Positions 37,085-48,580 of a DNA stretch of 64,000 nt are shown here, piece by piece (within the stretch, counting starts at the first letter, position 1; every line of letters starts with the position of its first letter). A program made the position numbers and the translations under genes. The notes below the pieces were generated by a model. That model saw only the letters and a program-made list of their open reading frames with translations. It was not told the origin of the DNA and did no database searches. The DNA lies in NCBI RefSeq assembly GCF_963259705.1, contig NC_081844.1:15733715-15797714 (forward strand), written 5' to 3'. The stretch is from Myotis daubentonii (taxonomy: Eukaryota; Chordata; Mammalia; Chiroptera; Vespertilionidae).

Positions 37085-37265
37085 TTGATAACCAGCTTTG
37101 AAACTGTCACCTCCGTCCTAGATCTGAATCTCAACTCTGCCACTTTCCTGCAGTGTGACTGCCAACATGTGCCTTAGTCTCTCTGCACCTCAGCGTCCCC
37201 TGTCTTATCATTGCTGTCTTATCATGTGATGCCTGGTTCATTGTGGGTGTTCCATAAATGTGACT
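37085..37265 (+). repeat. MIR SINE
   Basis: 'ctgaatctcaactctgcca', 'gtgtgactgccaacatgtg', 'ctctgcacctcagcgtccc' and 'tgggtgttccataaatgtg': MIR order, + strand. Confidence 0.75.
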
Positions 37266-37929
37266 TATCTTCTTGTCCCTTGTCCCTGTCCCCTTTCCCC
37301 ATCCTCCAATCACAGATGTGAGAAAGGGCTCTGTCCCCACCAGGGATCAGTACACTGATTCAGACACAGCCAGAGGAACCTGAGTCTTCACCACCACTTC
37401 CAGCTCCAGCCATCCCCTGGACATCCCTATTCTGAAAGGGGATCCTCCACCCCACCTCCCAATCCCCCCAGAGGACATGAGTCCGGACCCCTCTTGGCCA
37501 CAGCTGCTGTTATTGTTGTCATTTCCTGGCTTGGTTCCTGACCCCTTCCCAGGTCCTTTTGTCTCTCTCACTTAGATGGGTGGATATAACACCTTCCTGA
37601 TCCAGTATCATCTGCAAAGTTAATTAATGTGTCATTGGGCTGTTACCTGCTTCCTGATCCTTATCAGGGATTTAAATAAAACGCAGCAGCCCCAGTTCTT
37701 CCCCGTCCACCCCTCTCCCTGAATCAGAGGCTTGTTCTTAGTCATCAGCCCTTGACCTCAGCCTTCTGGCCAGTTCTCAGCTTCTAGCTCTGCCCCTGCC
37801 CAACCCTAGTTTGGGGGCCCAGGTGCCATCCAGGGCTTTAATGGAAGTGATGTTCTGTGAGAGAATCATGGACACTGGAGTCCTTACCTCTTGCTACTCC
37901 CTTGGGTGGGTTTCCCTAGATCTGTAGAG

Positions 37930-38035
37930 TCATAAGACTTAAGAGGCAAAGAAACAGAGGCCTCCAGAGGTCCTATGACTGTTCCGAGATCACACATCCA
38001 GTAAGAGTAGAGCCAGGATTTCAGACCCAGACCGG
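37930..38035 (-). repeat. MIR SINE fragment, minus strand
   Basis: 'caaagaaacagaggcctcc', 'gttccgagatcacacatcc' and 'gtagagccaggatttcag' are MIR in reverse complement. Confidence 0.65.
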
Positions 38036-38049
38036 AGTGTCTCATGGAA

Positions 38050-38400
38050 ATGTGCTGATTGCTTTATTTATTTAATATTTGTTGAGAACCTGCTATGTGC
38101 AGCATATTCTTCTAGGCACTGAGGATATAGCAGTGAACAAAAAGTCCTCCGTTCTCAAAACGTCTCTCCCAGGCAGAAACAGGTGAAAAAAAAACCCACA
38201 TAATTATGTCAGATTGTGATATGTGTTCAGGAGAAACATACAGAATGAGAATGGGAAATGCTGCATGGGTGTTACAGTTATATGTGGGGTGGTCCAGGAC
38301 AGCCTCACAGGGAAGGGGCCTTTGCGCACACACGCAGGAAGTAGTGGAGAGAGCCATGTGGACATCTGGCCAAGAGCGCTCCTGGCGAGGGGACAGCGAG
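38050..38400. repeat. Old dispersed LINE-type repeat (same family as 9.74 kb)
   Basis: 'atttgttgagaacctgcta', 'aggcactgaggatatagca' and 'gtgaacaaaaagtcc' match the order seen at 9.74 kb; a third related segment is at 39.3-39.65 kb. Confidence 0.55.
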
Positions 38401-39304
38401 GATTAAGGTGAAGGTGAAGGTGCTCTTGGATTCTCAAGGATTCACACGGAGACAGAGTGGCTGGAAAGAAGTGAGCAAGGGGGTTGGCCACAGGAAGAAG
38501 TCAGAGGCATGTGGGACCAGGTCCTGGAGAAATCAAACAAACCCTGAAGTCTGACAGGAGAGGCCCTGACCGCCAGGGAGAGCCACGACCTGTGCCTGGG
38601 CTACCAGGCCATGGGACGGGCGCCCGCTCCCCCTGCCAAAGCTGCCGCTCCTTTGAGTCTCCAAAGCCCCCGTTTGCTTGACTTCCTCGGCCCCTGATGC
38701 AGTCTTAACCTTCCCTTCGTGTCCTCTCAGAGGCCCCTGATGATTCCTAAACTCCAGCTGGGCCAAGGAGAGACAGAACTGCTTCCTTCAAGAACCACAG
38801 TCTGAGAACCCCTTCTCTTCCTATTGACATTTGCCTTGGTGCCAAGTTCCTTAATAAGATGGATGACTCTTCCTGCTGCCCAGCCCCGGAGTGGGAATCT
38901 CCCTTGGCCTCATCTCTCAGAAATCGCTCCCACAAAGCCAGCTCCCTCTAGTCTGTGGCTGGATTGGCCATGTTTCCTGCCTTCGCAAAGAGCTGGTGGA
39001 TGGCCAGGTTCCTCCAATATGGTCATATTCTCACCCCCACCCCAGGCCCTGAACATGCAAGGTGGGACAGTTCTAAAACCACCTGATCCATAGTACTCCT
39101 GCCGTAAGCTGCATTTCCCTGGGTTGTTGCAAATCTTAGTCTTGTAGCATCATTTCTATAGACTTATCTAAGCAGCTTCATTCTGGTGAAGAAAAATTCC
39201 TTCCTCCCCACCACCCACCTTTTTTTGGTCTCCCACTTCATGTCTTTCCAAAAGGCCCCCTCATTGTCTGCCTTTCCCTGGCAACTTGGCATCATCCAGA
39301 GCTC

Positions 39305-39655
39305 CTTCTCATTTCATTCATTCATCCATTAATTTAGCAAAACTGTATTAAACCAGGCAAAGTGCTCACCCCTTGGTGGGGGGGGGGGTGGGCAGGCAGT
39401 ACAAAGATGAACATAAACAGCAAACAGTCCCTGCCTTCAGGATCTTCCATTCTGTCAGGGAGACACATAAACAGACAATTTCAGTACATTGGACCTGGTG
39501 TCCTGTGATGGTGGTCCCTGATAGGGAAGACCTAAATCAGAGTCTGGTGGGAGGCTGGGGAGGTGGAGACACAGGGGTGGGGGTGAAGGAAACTTCCTGG
39601 AGGATCTCAGAAAGTCCTCGCCCCGGTACCACAATAATAATGAAACCACTAAATA
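39305..39655. repeat. Old dispersed LINE-type repeat, with G-run
   Basis: 'tttcattcattcatccatt', 'gatgaacataaacagcaaa', 'cagtccctgccttcaggat' and 'cttcctggaggatctcag' share the layout of the 9.74 and 38.05 kb copies. Confidence 0.5.
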
Positions 39656-41041
39656 ACTAAGAACTTAATACATGCCAAGCTCTGTGCTAAGGTCTTTTCG
39701 TGAATTACACCATCAGACTCTAGGTACAGTGGATCTACCCCCAGGATGCTCACCTGATGTCCTGTGGGGCTTCTTACTCTTGTGTCCTTTCCCCGAGGAG
39801 GAAGAGAAACTCCCAGTGGCCCACAGGCCCTGGGCAACAACATAGCAGCTTGGCGTCTCCAGAGACTACCCATCTGGTCATCCAACCCAGATGACACTTC
39901 CCTGTGTTACATTCTGGTTGCTTCTTCTTGCTATAAGGACAGACTTTTCTGGGGCTGGGGACGGGGTTAGAATGAGGGCTGTGTCTTCTGATTCTCTGTG
40001 GTCCTTGCAGAGCATCCCTCTGGCTGACCTCTCTGCCTGCTCCTCAAACCAGACCTGAGATGGTGAGCTGAGAGGAAAAGCCCCCCATGTCCTCTTCCCT
40101 TTTGGCACTTAATTCCAAGCATGAACAAACCTCTGCCTTTCCCCTCTCAGCTCACCCACCTGCTTCTCCTTTGCTGCTGGTTGAAGAGCTCAGGCCTCTC
40201 AACCAAGAGACCAAAGCTGTAGCTTCAGCCCCAGCATTGCCTTCCTCTCTGTGTTAGACAGTAAGTCAGTCTAGTAATTTGGCTGAGCCTCTATTCCCCC
40301 ATCTGTATAATGGGGTTAATAACCTACTCCACAAGGCTGTTGATAAGATCCGCTGCAATGTGAAATCATGAAAAAGAGCTATTCCTGACCCAGAAGCCTG
40401 AAGAGGACTGTTGAGGGATGTTTTTTCCCCTCTATGGGGAATCGTCTGGGCAGATATTTTAGGCAGAGCTTGGAGCAGGGTCTGGACTCTTCTAGGTAAG
40501 GTGGAAAAAAAACACAGGGTCGAGATGGCTCAGAGGTGACAAGCCCATGAATGATCCCTAATTCACTGTTGGAAACTATACCTTCTGGGGGTTTTTGAGC
40601 ACTGAAATCTGCTCCAAATGACAATATATGTTGTCAAACAGCTATATACACCTGGGCTCCACCGCTTCAGGAGTTAGAAGACCTGGCTCCTGGTTTTGCC
40701 TTTGATATTAAGTTGACAAAGCTGTTAAGTTGACCAAGTCACAGTCCCCCTCTGGGTCTTAAAGCCCCTGCCAGAAAAATGAGTGGTACTTGTGGTCGAC
40801 CCAGGCAGCACCTCCTGGGTACACAAGATGCACCCCTTCACCTCACAGCTGGAAGGCCGCACCAGGGCCCACCGGGCCGCTGCTCTTGTCCTCCTGGGCC
40901 CAAACTGAAAGATCCTGCTTCCTGCTACTTGGAAGGGCCGGCCTCTCTCCATCCCCACTGGCTCCCTGGGGCCTCTGTTCCCTGACTAGTTCCTCTGGCC
41001 TGAGGCCTTGGGGTGAATGTTCTCTAGCTGTTTGTTTCTTG

Positions 41042-41043
<2 letters not shown>

Positions 41044-41083
<40 letters not shown>
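41044..41083. repeat. (TG)n microsatellite
   Basis: About twenty uninterrupted TG units. Confidence 0.97.
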
Positions 41084-41085
<2 letters not shown>

Positions 41086-41934
41086 AATCCTTTTTCTCTC
41101 GTATTTGCCTGAAAAGTACATAGAAACTGACGTTTAGTTAGGCCTCCTGGTTTGGGGTTCTAGTTAACCAAGACATTCTTAGCAGTGGCCTGGGGGGCAC
41201 AGATGGATCAGCCCATGGACTGGAAGGCCTCAGAGGGTGGCTGGCTCCTAGAGGGAGCCATTGTCCTGGTGAGGAAGCAGCAGGGCCTGGAGGGCTCAGA
41301 GGCTCTGGCTGTGGGTCTCCACCCTGAGAACGCCTACTGCTGGGAGTCTCTGTTTTGAGATTTAACCCCAAACCCACCACCTGAGACTCTGACTCTCCTT
41401 CCAGGACCTCATCTCAGGAGAGGCCTCTCAGGAGGGCCTGGAACCTCGTTCCTTCTTCCCAATCCAAAGCCCAAGAGTCCTCCCCATCCTCCTCCCAACA
41501 GGCTGCCTGGAACCAACAGCCCTGCCCTGCTGGCACACCCTCTCTGCCTTATCGCCAACATCAGCCATTTATTCCAGCCCTCACCCCACTGGAGTATATG
41601 CTGGGTTACCCAACATCCTCTGGGTCAAGCCTGTGTTGGATGGCTTGAGTCATTACCTCCATCTCCTCCCAACCCTCCCAGGTCCCCGGGCTTGGTCTGG
41701 TTTAGCAGGCTGGGAGGAAGGGCTCCTTCCCTTCCCTGTGCATCGCCTCCAAGGCCCACAGGCCTCCTGGCACCAGGACCTTCCTGACATTCAGCCTAAC
41801 TCTGTCTTCCCTGGAACAATACCTGGGGTCCCTCCTCTGTCCTCAGCACTATATACCCCATCCCTAACTAGACCACTCAACAGGTCACGTGAGTGTGTTT
41901 GCTGTCCATCTCTCCACCCCAGCCCCTGTTCTGA

Positions 41935-42065
41935 CTACTCATGGAAACGGCAGCTAACCTCACTGGGCCTCAGATGACACATCTGTAAAATGGGGATAAT
42001 ACCTCTCCTGCCTCAGGCAAGACACTGGGCCAGCTAATTTCCTGAGGTCCCTTCCAATTCTCTTG
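41935..42065 (+). repeat. MIR SINE fragment
   Basis: 'ctaacctcactgggcctca', 'gacacatctgtaaaatgg' and 'ggataatacctctcctgcc' are the MIR 3' half. Confidence 0.75.
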
Positions 42066-44969
42066 GTTCTGCTCATTCTTGGCTCTTTCTCTTCCTTACT
42101 CTTAGAAGGCCTCCTCTGCAACCACTAGGGACTCTTCGTTCGCTGAGTCCCTCTCCCGCGTCTCTCCTATCCTCGTCCTTGGCCCGGTCTCTGTAGGCTT
42201 TCCTGTAAGAGTCTTCAAGTGAGTGCAATAAAATCTTGAGACTGGGCCTCCAGACAAACCCGCCCACCCCCAAAGAGTGGGTCACCTTTTCCTCCTCAGT
42301 CCCCCCACATTATCTAGGGAAACCCAGGGGTTAGAGAGCAAAGCCCAGTTTCCCTCTGGGGACAAAACTCAGGCTCTGTCCTCGGCTCACACAGGACAGA
42401 ACTGGTGGGCCCTCCGCTGTCAGTGCCTTCCGCATGCAGCCCAGGCTGCCTGGCTTCTGTCTTTGTGCACGCCCTGCACACACATGCACACAGCAGCCCT
42501 ACTCGGTTCTCCCACGAGCAATCTCTCCTGCTCTCCCTCCCCCTCTGCAGCTCTTTCTGCAGCATGCTCCTGGAACACACCCTCCCAGCCCACCAATCCT
42601 ACACACGCCACTGCGCTCTACAAGCATCAGCTCCCGAATTTCCCACTTCTCCACTTGCTCCTCCACCCCACCCCTCCAACTCCTCCACCCCCAAAGGGTG
42701 GGTCCCTGTCTGCCCACAAGACAACGCTGCCTCAGCTGCTCCTGCCTTGGTAGGAAGGGTCTTTGAGGCTACCTCCCTTCCGCAGAGAGGAAAAGCAGCC
42801 AGGCCCCCACCAGCCAGGGCGCCCCTCCCCAGCATCTGGTGAGAGGACAAGAAGCAGCAAGAACTGTAGGTCCTTTTCGCTGAGATTCAGATTTTGTACC
42901 AAAATGCAGGGTGTGCTCCTGTTTGCATTTTTTTTTTTGTTTCCTTTCTGAAAATAACCATGAAACTATCATTTCCTCCCACTGCCTTTCCCCTATCTTA
43001 TTTGGATTAGCAGAGTTGCTGGGAGAGGTGGTTTGGAGCCATGGACAGCCTCCTTCCCTGGCCTGGGTCCGGAGAACTCCCAGGCGGCCTTCAAGCAGGT
43101 GCTGCCGCCTGGGTGCAGGTTCCCACTGGGTGGAGGGAAGGGGCACAGATGCTGGGCATGGCGGGTCCAGGAGAGCCCCCCAATCAGAGACTTCTGGGAA
43201 ACCAGATTTCTGCCCAGCCTTGTCCCCAAGTGGGCAAGTACTGGGAACAATTCTGCCCTGGTTGTCCCTCAGCTGTAGCTTCTGGGCGGGAGGAGGGACC
43301 AGAGCTCAGCCCCTTCCCTGGCTGACAGGAGGGGATGCTGCAGTGTGCAGACTCTCCAAGCAGGGTGGGGGCATCAACACAGGAGTCTGTACTTATACAA
43401 GGAGGAAAACGGGGTGCATGCTGGGGGTATATTTCTCTTTGTCAATTTGTTTTCATCCAAAACCTCTTCCCAGTCAGCCATTCTGGGTATTCGTGCTGGT
43501 CCACTAGGAAGCGAGCAGATGCAGGTGTGGGTGGATCAGAGAGGCCCCCGAAGGCACCTGCCACTCACTCCACCTGAGTGTCCAGGGAACCCCATGACTT
43601 TGAGAAACTGGGTTCCCCCCTCTTCCCTTGGCCCTCACAATGAAGGTGTTGGCCTGCAGGTCTCAAGCCCCCTCTGAAACCTCAGAGAGGTCCAGAGTCC
43701 AGGAACTTCCCCAGAAGGGAGAGCAGTTAGACCTGGAGGCAAGAAGCCAGGCCTCCTGGGCCTGACAGTACTTTAGCAAGGCCCTCATCCCAAAGGCTCC
43801 GGCCCCAGCTACACACTGATTGCTGAAGCCGAAGCCACCTTCCGCTGGGCTGCTTGAGAAGGACTTGAGGGAGGGTCCAGGGGGCCTGGGATGCTGCAGT
43901 CCCCATGCAAGGTGAGGGATGCTGAGGCTGGAAGACGGTGCCCAGACCTTGGCCTGGCCCTCCCGGGCAGGGGGGTTGTGCTCCCCCCATGCTGCGTGCC
44001 TTCTTTGGGGATTATTTCCTGGGCCAGAGCTGGAGAGGGGCAGCTGGTCTGGCCTGAATGGTATCACCGGTTCCTGCTATACAGCAGTGAGGCTCTCTTA
44101 ACATGCCCCCTCCTGCTGGGCACCATCTTCTCAGTGTGACCCTTGGAAGGCTGGAGTAGTGGCATCTGCCCCATCCAATTTCTCTGCCATGGGGCCAGCT
44201 GCCATGGGGACCTCACCCCTTTCTCTGAGGGTCCTCAACTGCCCAAAAGGCAGAAGCCTTGACATAAACTCCTCCTCCACTCCACAGTTCTTCCAAACAC
44301 ATCCAACCCACCGGTCCCCTCACCCTGCCTCTTCCTCCCCAGCAGGACCCTTCCCCTCCCCCACTCCCAAGCTGAGCTGCTGGGCTATTTGGGGCTCTGG
44401 CCGGCCCTGCGGTGTAATCAGTGCCCAGGGATAATTGCCACCTGCCTGCCGGTGTCTGGGGGCTGTCTCGGCCACAGCAGCAGGGGGCGGACACTGGGTA
44501 GCCAGGCCTGGAGGAGGTCAGGCTAGGGCAGTCCTCCCCACTCCCTAGATTTGCTTCTCACCAGACGTGGGACCTGCAAGAATTCCCTAGGAAAGCCATG
44601 CTCTCCTGGGGCCTGTGCTCACCTGGGACGCCCTGTGGCTTTGGCTGAGGGTAGATGGCTATCTCAGCCAGGGGACAGAAGTCCAGAGGCTACTCTATCA
44701 CCCACAATTAGTTCAAAGTGCCCTCCCCATACAGCCCTCTGATAGCAGTGGGCACCCCTCCTGGCTGCAAGCTGACCTCTGGGTAGGGTCACAGCTGGAA
44801 CACAGACTTCGTAGCTGAAGGACTTGAGCTCAGCTTTCATCACAGCTTTCCTGGGGTCAAGGCCACCAAGCCTCATTGCCCCAGGATGCCACGTGAGTGT
44901 GAGTATTCCTAAGTGCCGGCTCCCTCTAGTATGTCTGCTCCCTTTTGGTACTTCCTGTTCTACTCCAAG

Positions 44970-45150
44970 GCAGTTTAGACAGCCTGGGTTTAAATGCCTG
45001 TCGTTCTCATTTGCCAACTCTATGACCTTGGGCAACTGGTTCAGCCTCGGTTTCCTCATCTATAGAAGAGATCATCAGAGGAGCTGCCTCATCAAGTTAC
45101 TGTGAAAAATACATTATCTAATACATGTAAAATGCCAAGCCCATTGCCAA
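44970..45150 (+). repeat. MIR SINE
   Basis: 'cagcctgggtttaaatgcc', 'ctatgaccttgggcaactg', 'cctcggtttcctcatctat' and 'tacatgtaaaatgcc': well-preserved MIR order. Confidence 0.85.
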
Positions 45151-47029
45151 TATGACTCTGCCATGATACTTATTATTATGGGGAATTGCAAAGAACAGAG
45201 GGGGGGGGCGGGGAGCCCCCAAGGCCGGCTGCAGGATGCGCAGGAGAGTGAAGGCTTGAAGAGATAGCAGGGTCTGATGGGACAATCCACACAGCCACCT
45301 CAACACCCAGTCTCCTCTATGGCCTCTCCCAGGCCTCTCCCTCTGGGAGAGCCAGTCCTTCCTCTTTCAACCCCATTTGCCATATCAGCCCTTTGAGGTC
45401 AGAGAACACCAAACGCCTGTGGATATTTTATTTTTTTAAAATAATCAACAACAACAAAATCAAGATGAAGTGCTTGAATCTTGGAAGATGTCGAAATAGC
45501 ATCGTTTCTTTTTCTTTACTTTTACAATCCAAAGGTGATTTGCCCTCATCCTTGGGATTCTTCAGACAGATATCCACAGGTGGCCTTCCAGTTAAAGGGC
45601 CACTCAGGTGAGTGTCTTCTCGCCAGGGTGGAGTAACACTGTGGGGGGAATGGGCTGAAGGGCTGGGCCAAAAAAACAGGATTCTCAGGGTTGGCCTGTC
45701 CCCGAGGCAGCCCAGCTCCATCCCTCCCTGCTTCAGTGTCTTCCCCAACAAAGCACAGCGCTCCTACCTCTGGCACCCTGGCCAACAGGCCAGACCGGGC
45801 CAGCGCCCCAGCTCTCCTGCCCCACCAGCACCATGCACGGCAGGAGCAAAGAAGGCCACTTTGGGTAAGAAGGTGGCCCAAAGCATTAGCTACTTCCCCC
45901 TTGGGGAGAGGAAGGGACATTGTTGAAGTTGGGGCGTGGGAAAATGGGTACCATCCCCACCTGCAGACACTTCTCAACCCCAGTCTGAGCCCTGAGGCCC
46001 CATCCCCTCATCCCCCCACCACCACCCCTGCCCTAGCCTGGGCACCAGCCCCACCTCACAGCCATCATGGCCTCCCTGTACTCTCCCTCATCGTTTTCAG
46101 CCACCAATGCCCCACCTCAGGGACTTCCTCTGACTTCTCCTTTCCCAGGTGTACCCACCTGAAGACACAGGCTACCTAGAGCCATCTCTGAGCCCAGGAG
46201 CGGTGGGCTCAGTGCTCCCTGCCAATTCTTTTTCCAGTGGGTGCCTCCTACTGGGGCCAAGCTGTCAGGGGGCTGCCCAGCCTTGACCAAGCAGCGCTGG
46301 ATGGATGCCTGGGACACATGTTGTCCAGAGGGAATTGTTTCCCCTCCTGGGAGCACTCGCTCTCACAGGCGTCTCTTCCCTGGCTTCTGTGAGCTAATCA
46401 GGGAGAAGGAGGGGGAGGAGGGGGATGCTGCTTGCCTTCCCCGTTATCTGCAGCAATCCACGGTGACTAATGCTCCCAGTTGGTAAAAAGGCAGTATAAT
46501 CAAAACACTTTTTTTTTAGTCCTTAAAGTTAGTCATTCTCTCAGAGTGGAGGAAAAAAAAAAAAAAAAAGCCCACAGCAGGCACCATGAAATGCAAGCTG
46601 AGAGGCTCACGCTGACAGTGGAGCTGAAGCATGGCCATGGCGGCTCCCCGCGGATCTAAGGCACAGGCCCTCCTCCTTGGACCCTTGGGTGGCCTTCTTC
46701 CACACCCTCATTTGTTCTTGCTTTCCTCCACACCTGGGCTGCCCCATCCCTGAAGGACTTCATGCCAAGTCAGGATCTGCCCTTTTCTCTCACCCTGCCA
46801 GGTGCTGCCACCTGCTGGTCCTGAGATCTCCAAACTGGAGGAAGCATACAAAGTTCCCAGGACTCAGCATCGGAATCCTTGCTAGGTGCCCGGTCATGTG
46901 CTGGCCTTCCCTCCACCCCCAACCCAGCCACCCAGTGCTGAGCTTCCTCTGGCTCCATCTGTCTGCTGGTTTCTGACCCCGGTTGGCCCTGACAGAACCA
47001 TAGATTGTCAGGAACCTCAGGAATCATCA

Positions 47030-47205
47030 ACAAGAGGAGGTTGGGTTCTCCATTCCACCATTTACTGGCCGTGGTTCAGCTCCTCCACACTGATAAAAAT
47101 AATAGTACCCACCTCATAGAGTTGTTGCAAATATTAAATGTGAACTGCTTAGAATAGTGCCTGACACACTGTAAGTGCTCAATTATTAACTCGTGATAAA
47201 AATAG
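47030..47205 (+). repeat. MIR SINE 3' half
   Basis: 'ataatagtacccacctcat', 'agagttgttgcaaatatta', 'agtgcctgacacactgtaa' and 'gtgctcaattatt' give the MIR 3' end. Confidence 0.8.
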
Positions 47206-48580
47206 CAAAATACTGAAGTGGAATGTATGGCATCCCAGCCCCTTTACTTAGCCAAGGCAGACATTGCTAATCAATCACAGTCCCTCCCCAACAATAGCAG
47301 ATTCCTCACACTCCTCAACACGGCACTCCAGACAGCCAGTAACAAGCGATCCGAATTGGCACATGGATCTAACCCAGACTCTATTACAGTCAAGGAGGAT
47401 GAGGCCCCAGGGAGGGAAGAGACTCCCACAAGCTACTTAAAGGCAGAGCCAGAGTCCCACCTCAGCTTCTGACTTGCCACTCTACCCTGGCCTTTGAGCC
47501 ATCACTGTGCGCTTCCCACCACTGGAAAGTCTAACTCTGATATCATCCATCTTCTCCACCCTTGCTCCTCTCTCACGTCCTTGGCCCATGGCTGCCCAGG
47601 AGCCTGTTGTTCTGAGACAACCCGCTGAGCAGGTGCGGAGCAGAGAGAGGTGGGGAGTGAAACCACATAGAAACCTGAGGGTCTAGGTCTTCATTTATGC
47701 TGCAAGAGCCTCCCTGAGGCAGAGGCCTTTAGGCCTGCAAGGGAGCTCAGCCTATCGATTGGCCCCTTCACATTCAGCCCCTTTGGTCTCAGCCCTCGTG
47801 CTCCAATGAAGGCCCTAAAGGCCCGATCCACTCCTGGAATCCTTGCTCTTAGCTGATTGGGGGTTGGCATGGTGAAAGAATCAAAGGGTCAGCCTCTGTG
47901 TGGGGAGGGCTGCAGGGGGGGCACATATGACCAGCCCAGAGATGAGAACAGTGGGGAGGACCTGCTTACAAATCTCTGAGTGAAAATCTCCAAGAAGAGG
48001 TCAGGGGTCTGGTGGCAGAGTTGGTTCTTCAGCTGCTTTCCCCCTGGAACAGCTGTGTCCCCTAAAGTAGATCTCTGCCACCTGAACACTCTTTAACTGC
48101 AGGCTGACTTCTGGGAGAAAGCTGTGTTCACTGGGCCTGAAAACAGGAGCATCCACTTCTACCGAAAGCTCCTCTGCTCTTAGCTTCCACTTAGAAACCA
48201 CATTCGCTCCCTTTCCCCTCCCCTGAAGGGGCAGGATCAGCCTGTATGGTGCTGACCTCTGGTTCCAGAAAAAGAAAGGCAGCTCCCAAGCCTGGGTCTG
48301 GAGACCTGCAGCTGAGTGTTCCAGGAAAGCGGGAGGTGCTCGTGATCCTTGTGGCTACCCCTCCAGCACCAATGCTACGTGGCATGTCGTGCTCACAGAC
48401 AGAAACTGTGGGTCCACAGGACAGCAGGATACCTGACCATCCACCCAGCCCAGCATACCTCAAGCTGGACCAATGGGCCTCAAATAAGGAGAGGGAGCTC
48501 AGCTCAAAGCAGGCACTTCCCAGACAGACTCCTAGAGGCCAGCATTCTTCTAGGACCTTAGAGGTTCTGCTGGCTACATT

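Larger units (their letters stand above)
32936..48580. other. EGR3-BIN3 intergenic region
   Basis: No coding gene recognised over ~15.6 kb. It contains scattered MIR/L2-type fragments, microsatellites and unique sequence. AT-motif patches that could be conserved elements lie at 37.60-37.69 kb (TTAATTAATGTG, ATTTAAATAAAACG) and 46.37-46.50 kb (GAGCTAATCAGG, GGTGACTAATGC). GC-rich patch 44.38-44.46 kb (GTGTAATCAG, GATAATTGCC) is similar. No VES SINE was seen here, unlike the flanks. Confidence 0.5.
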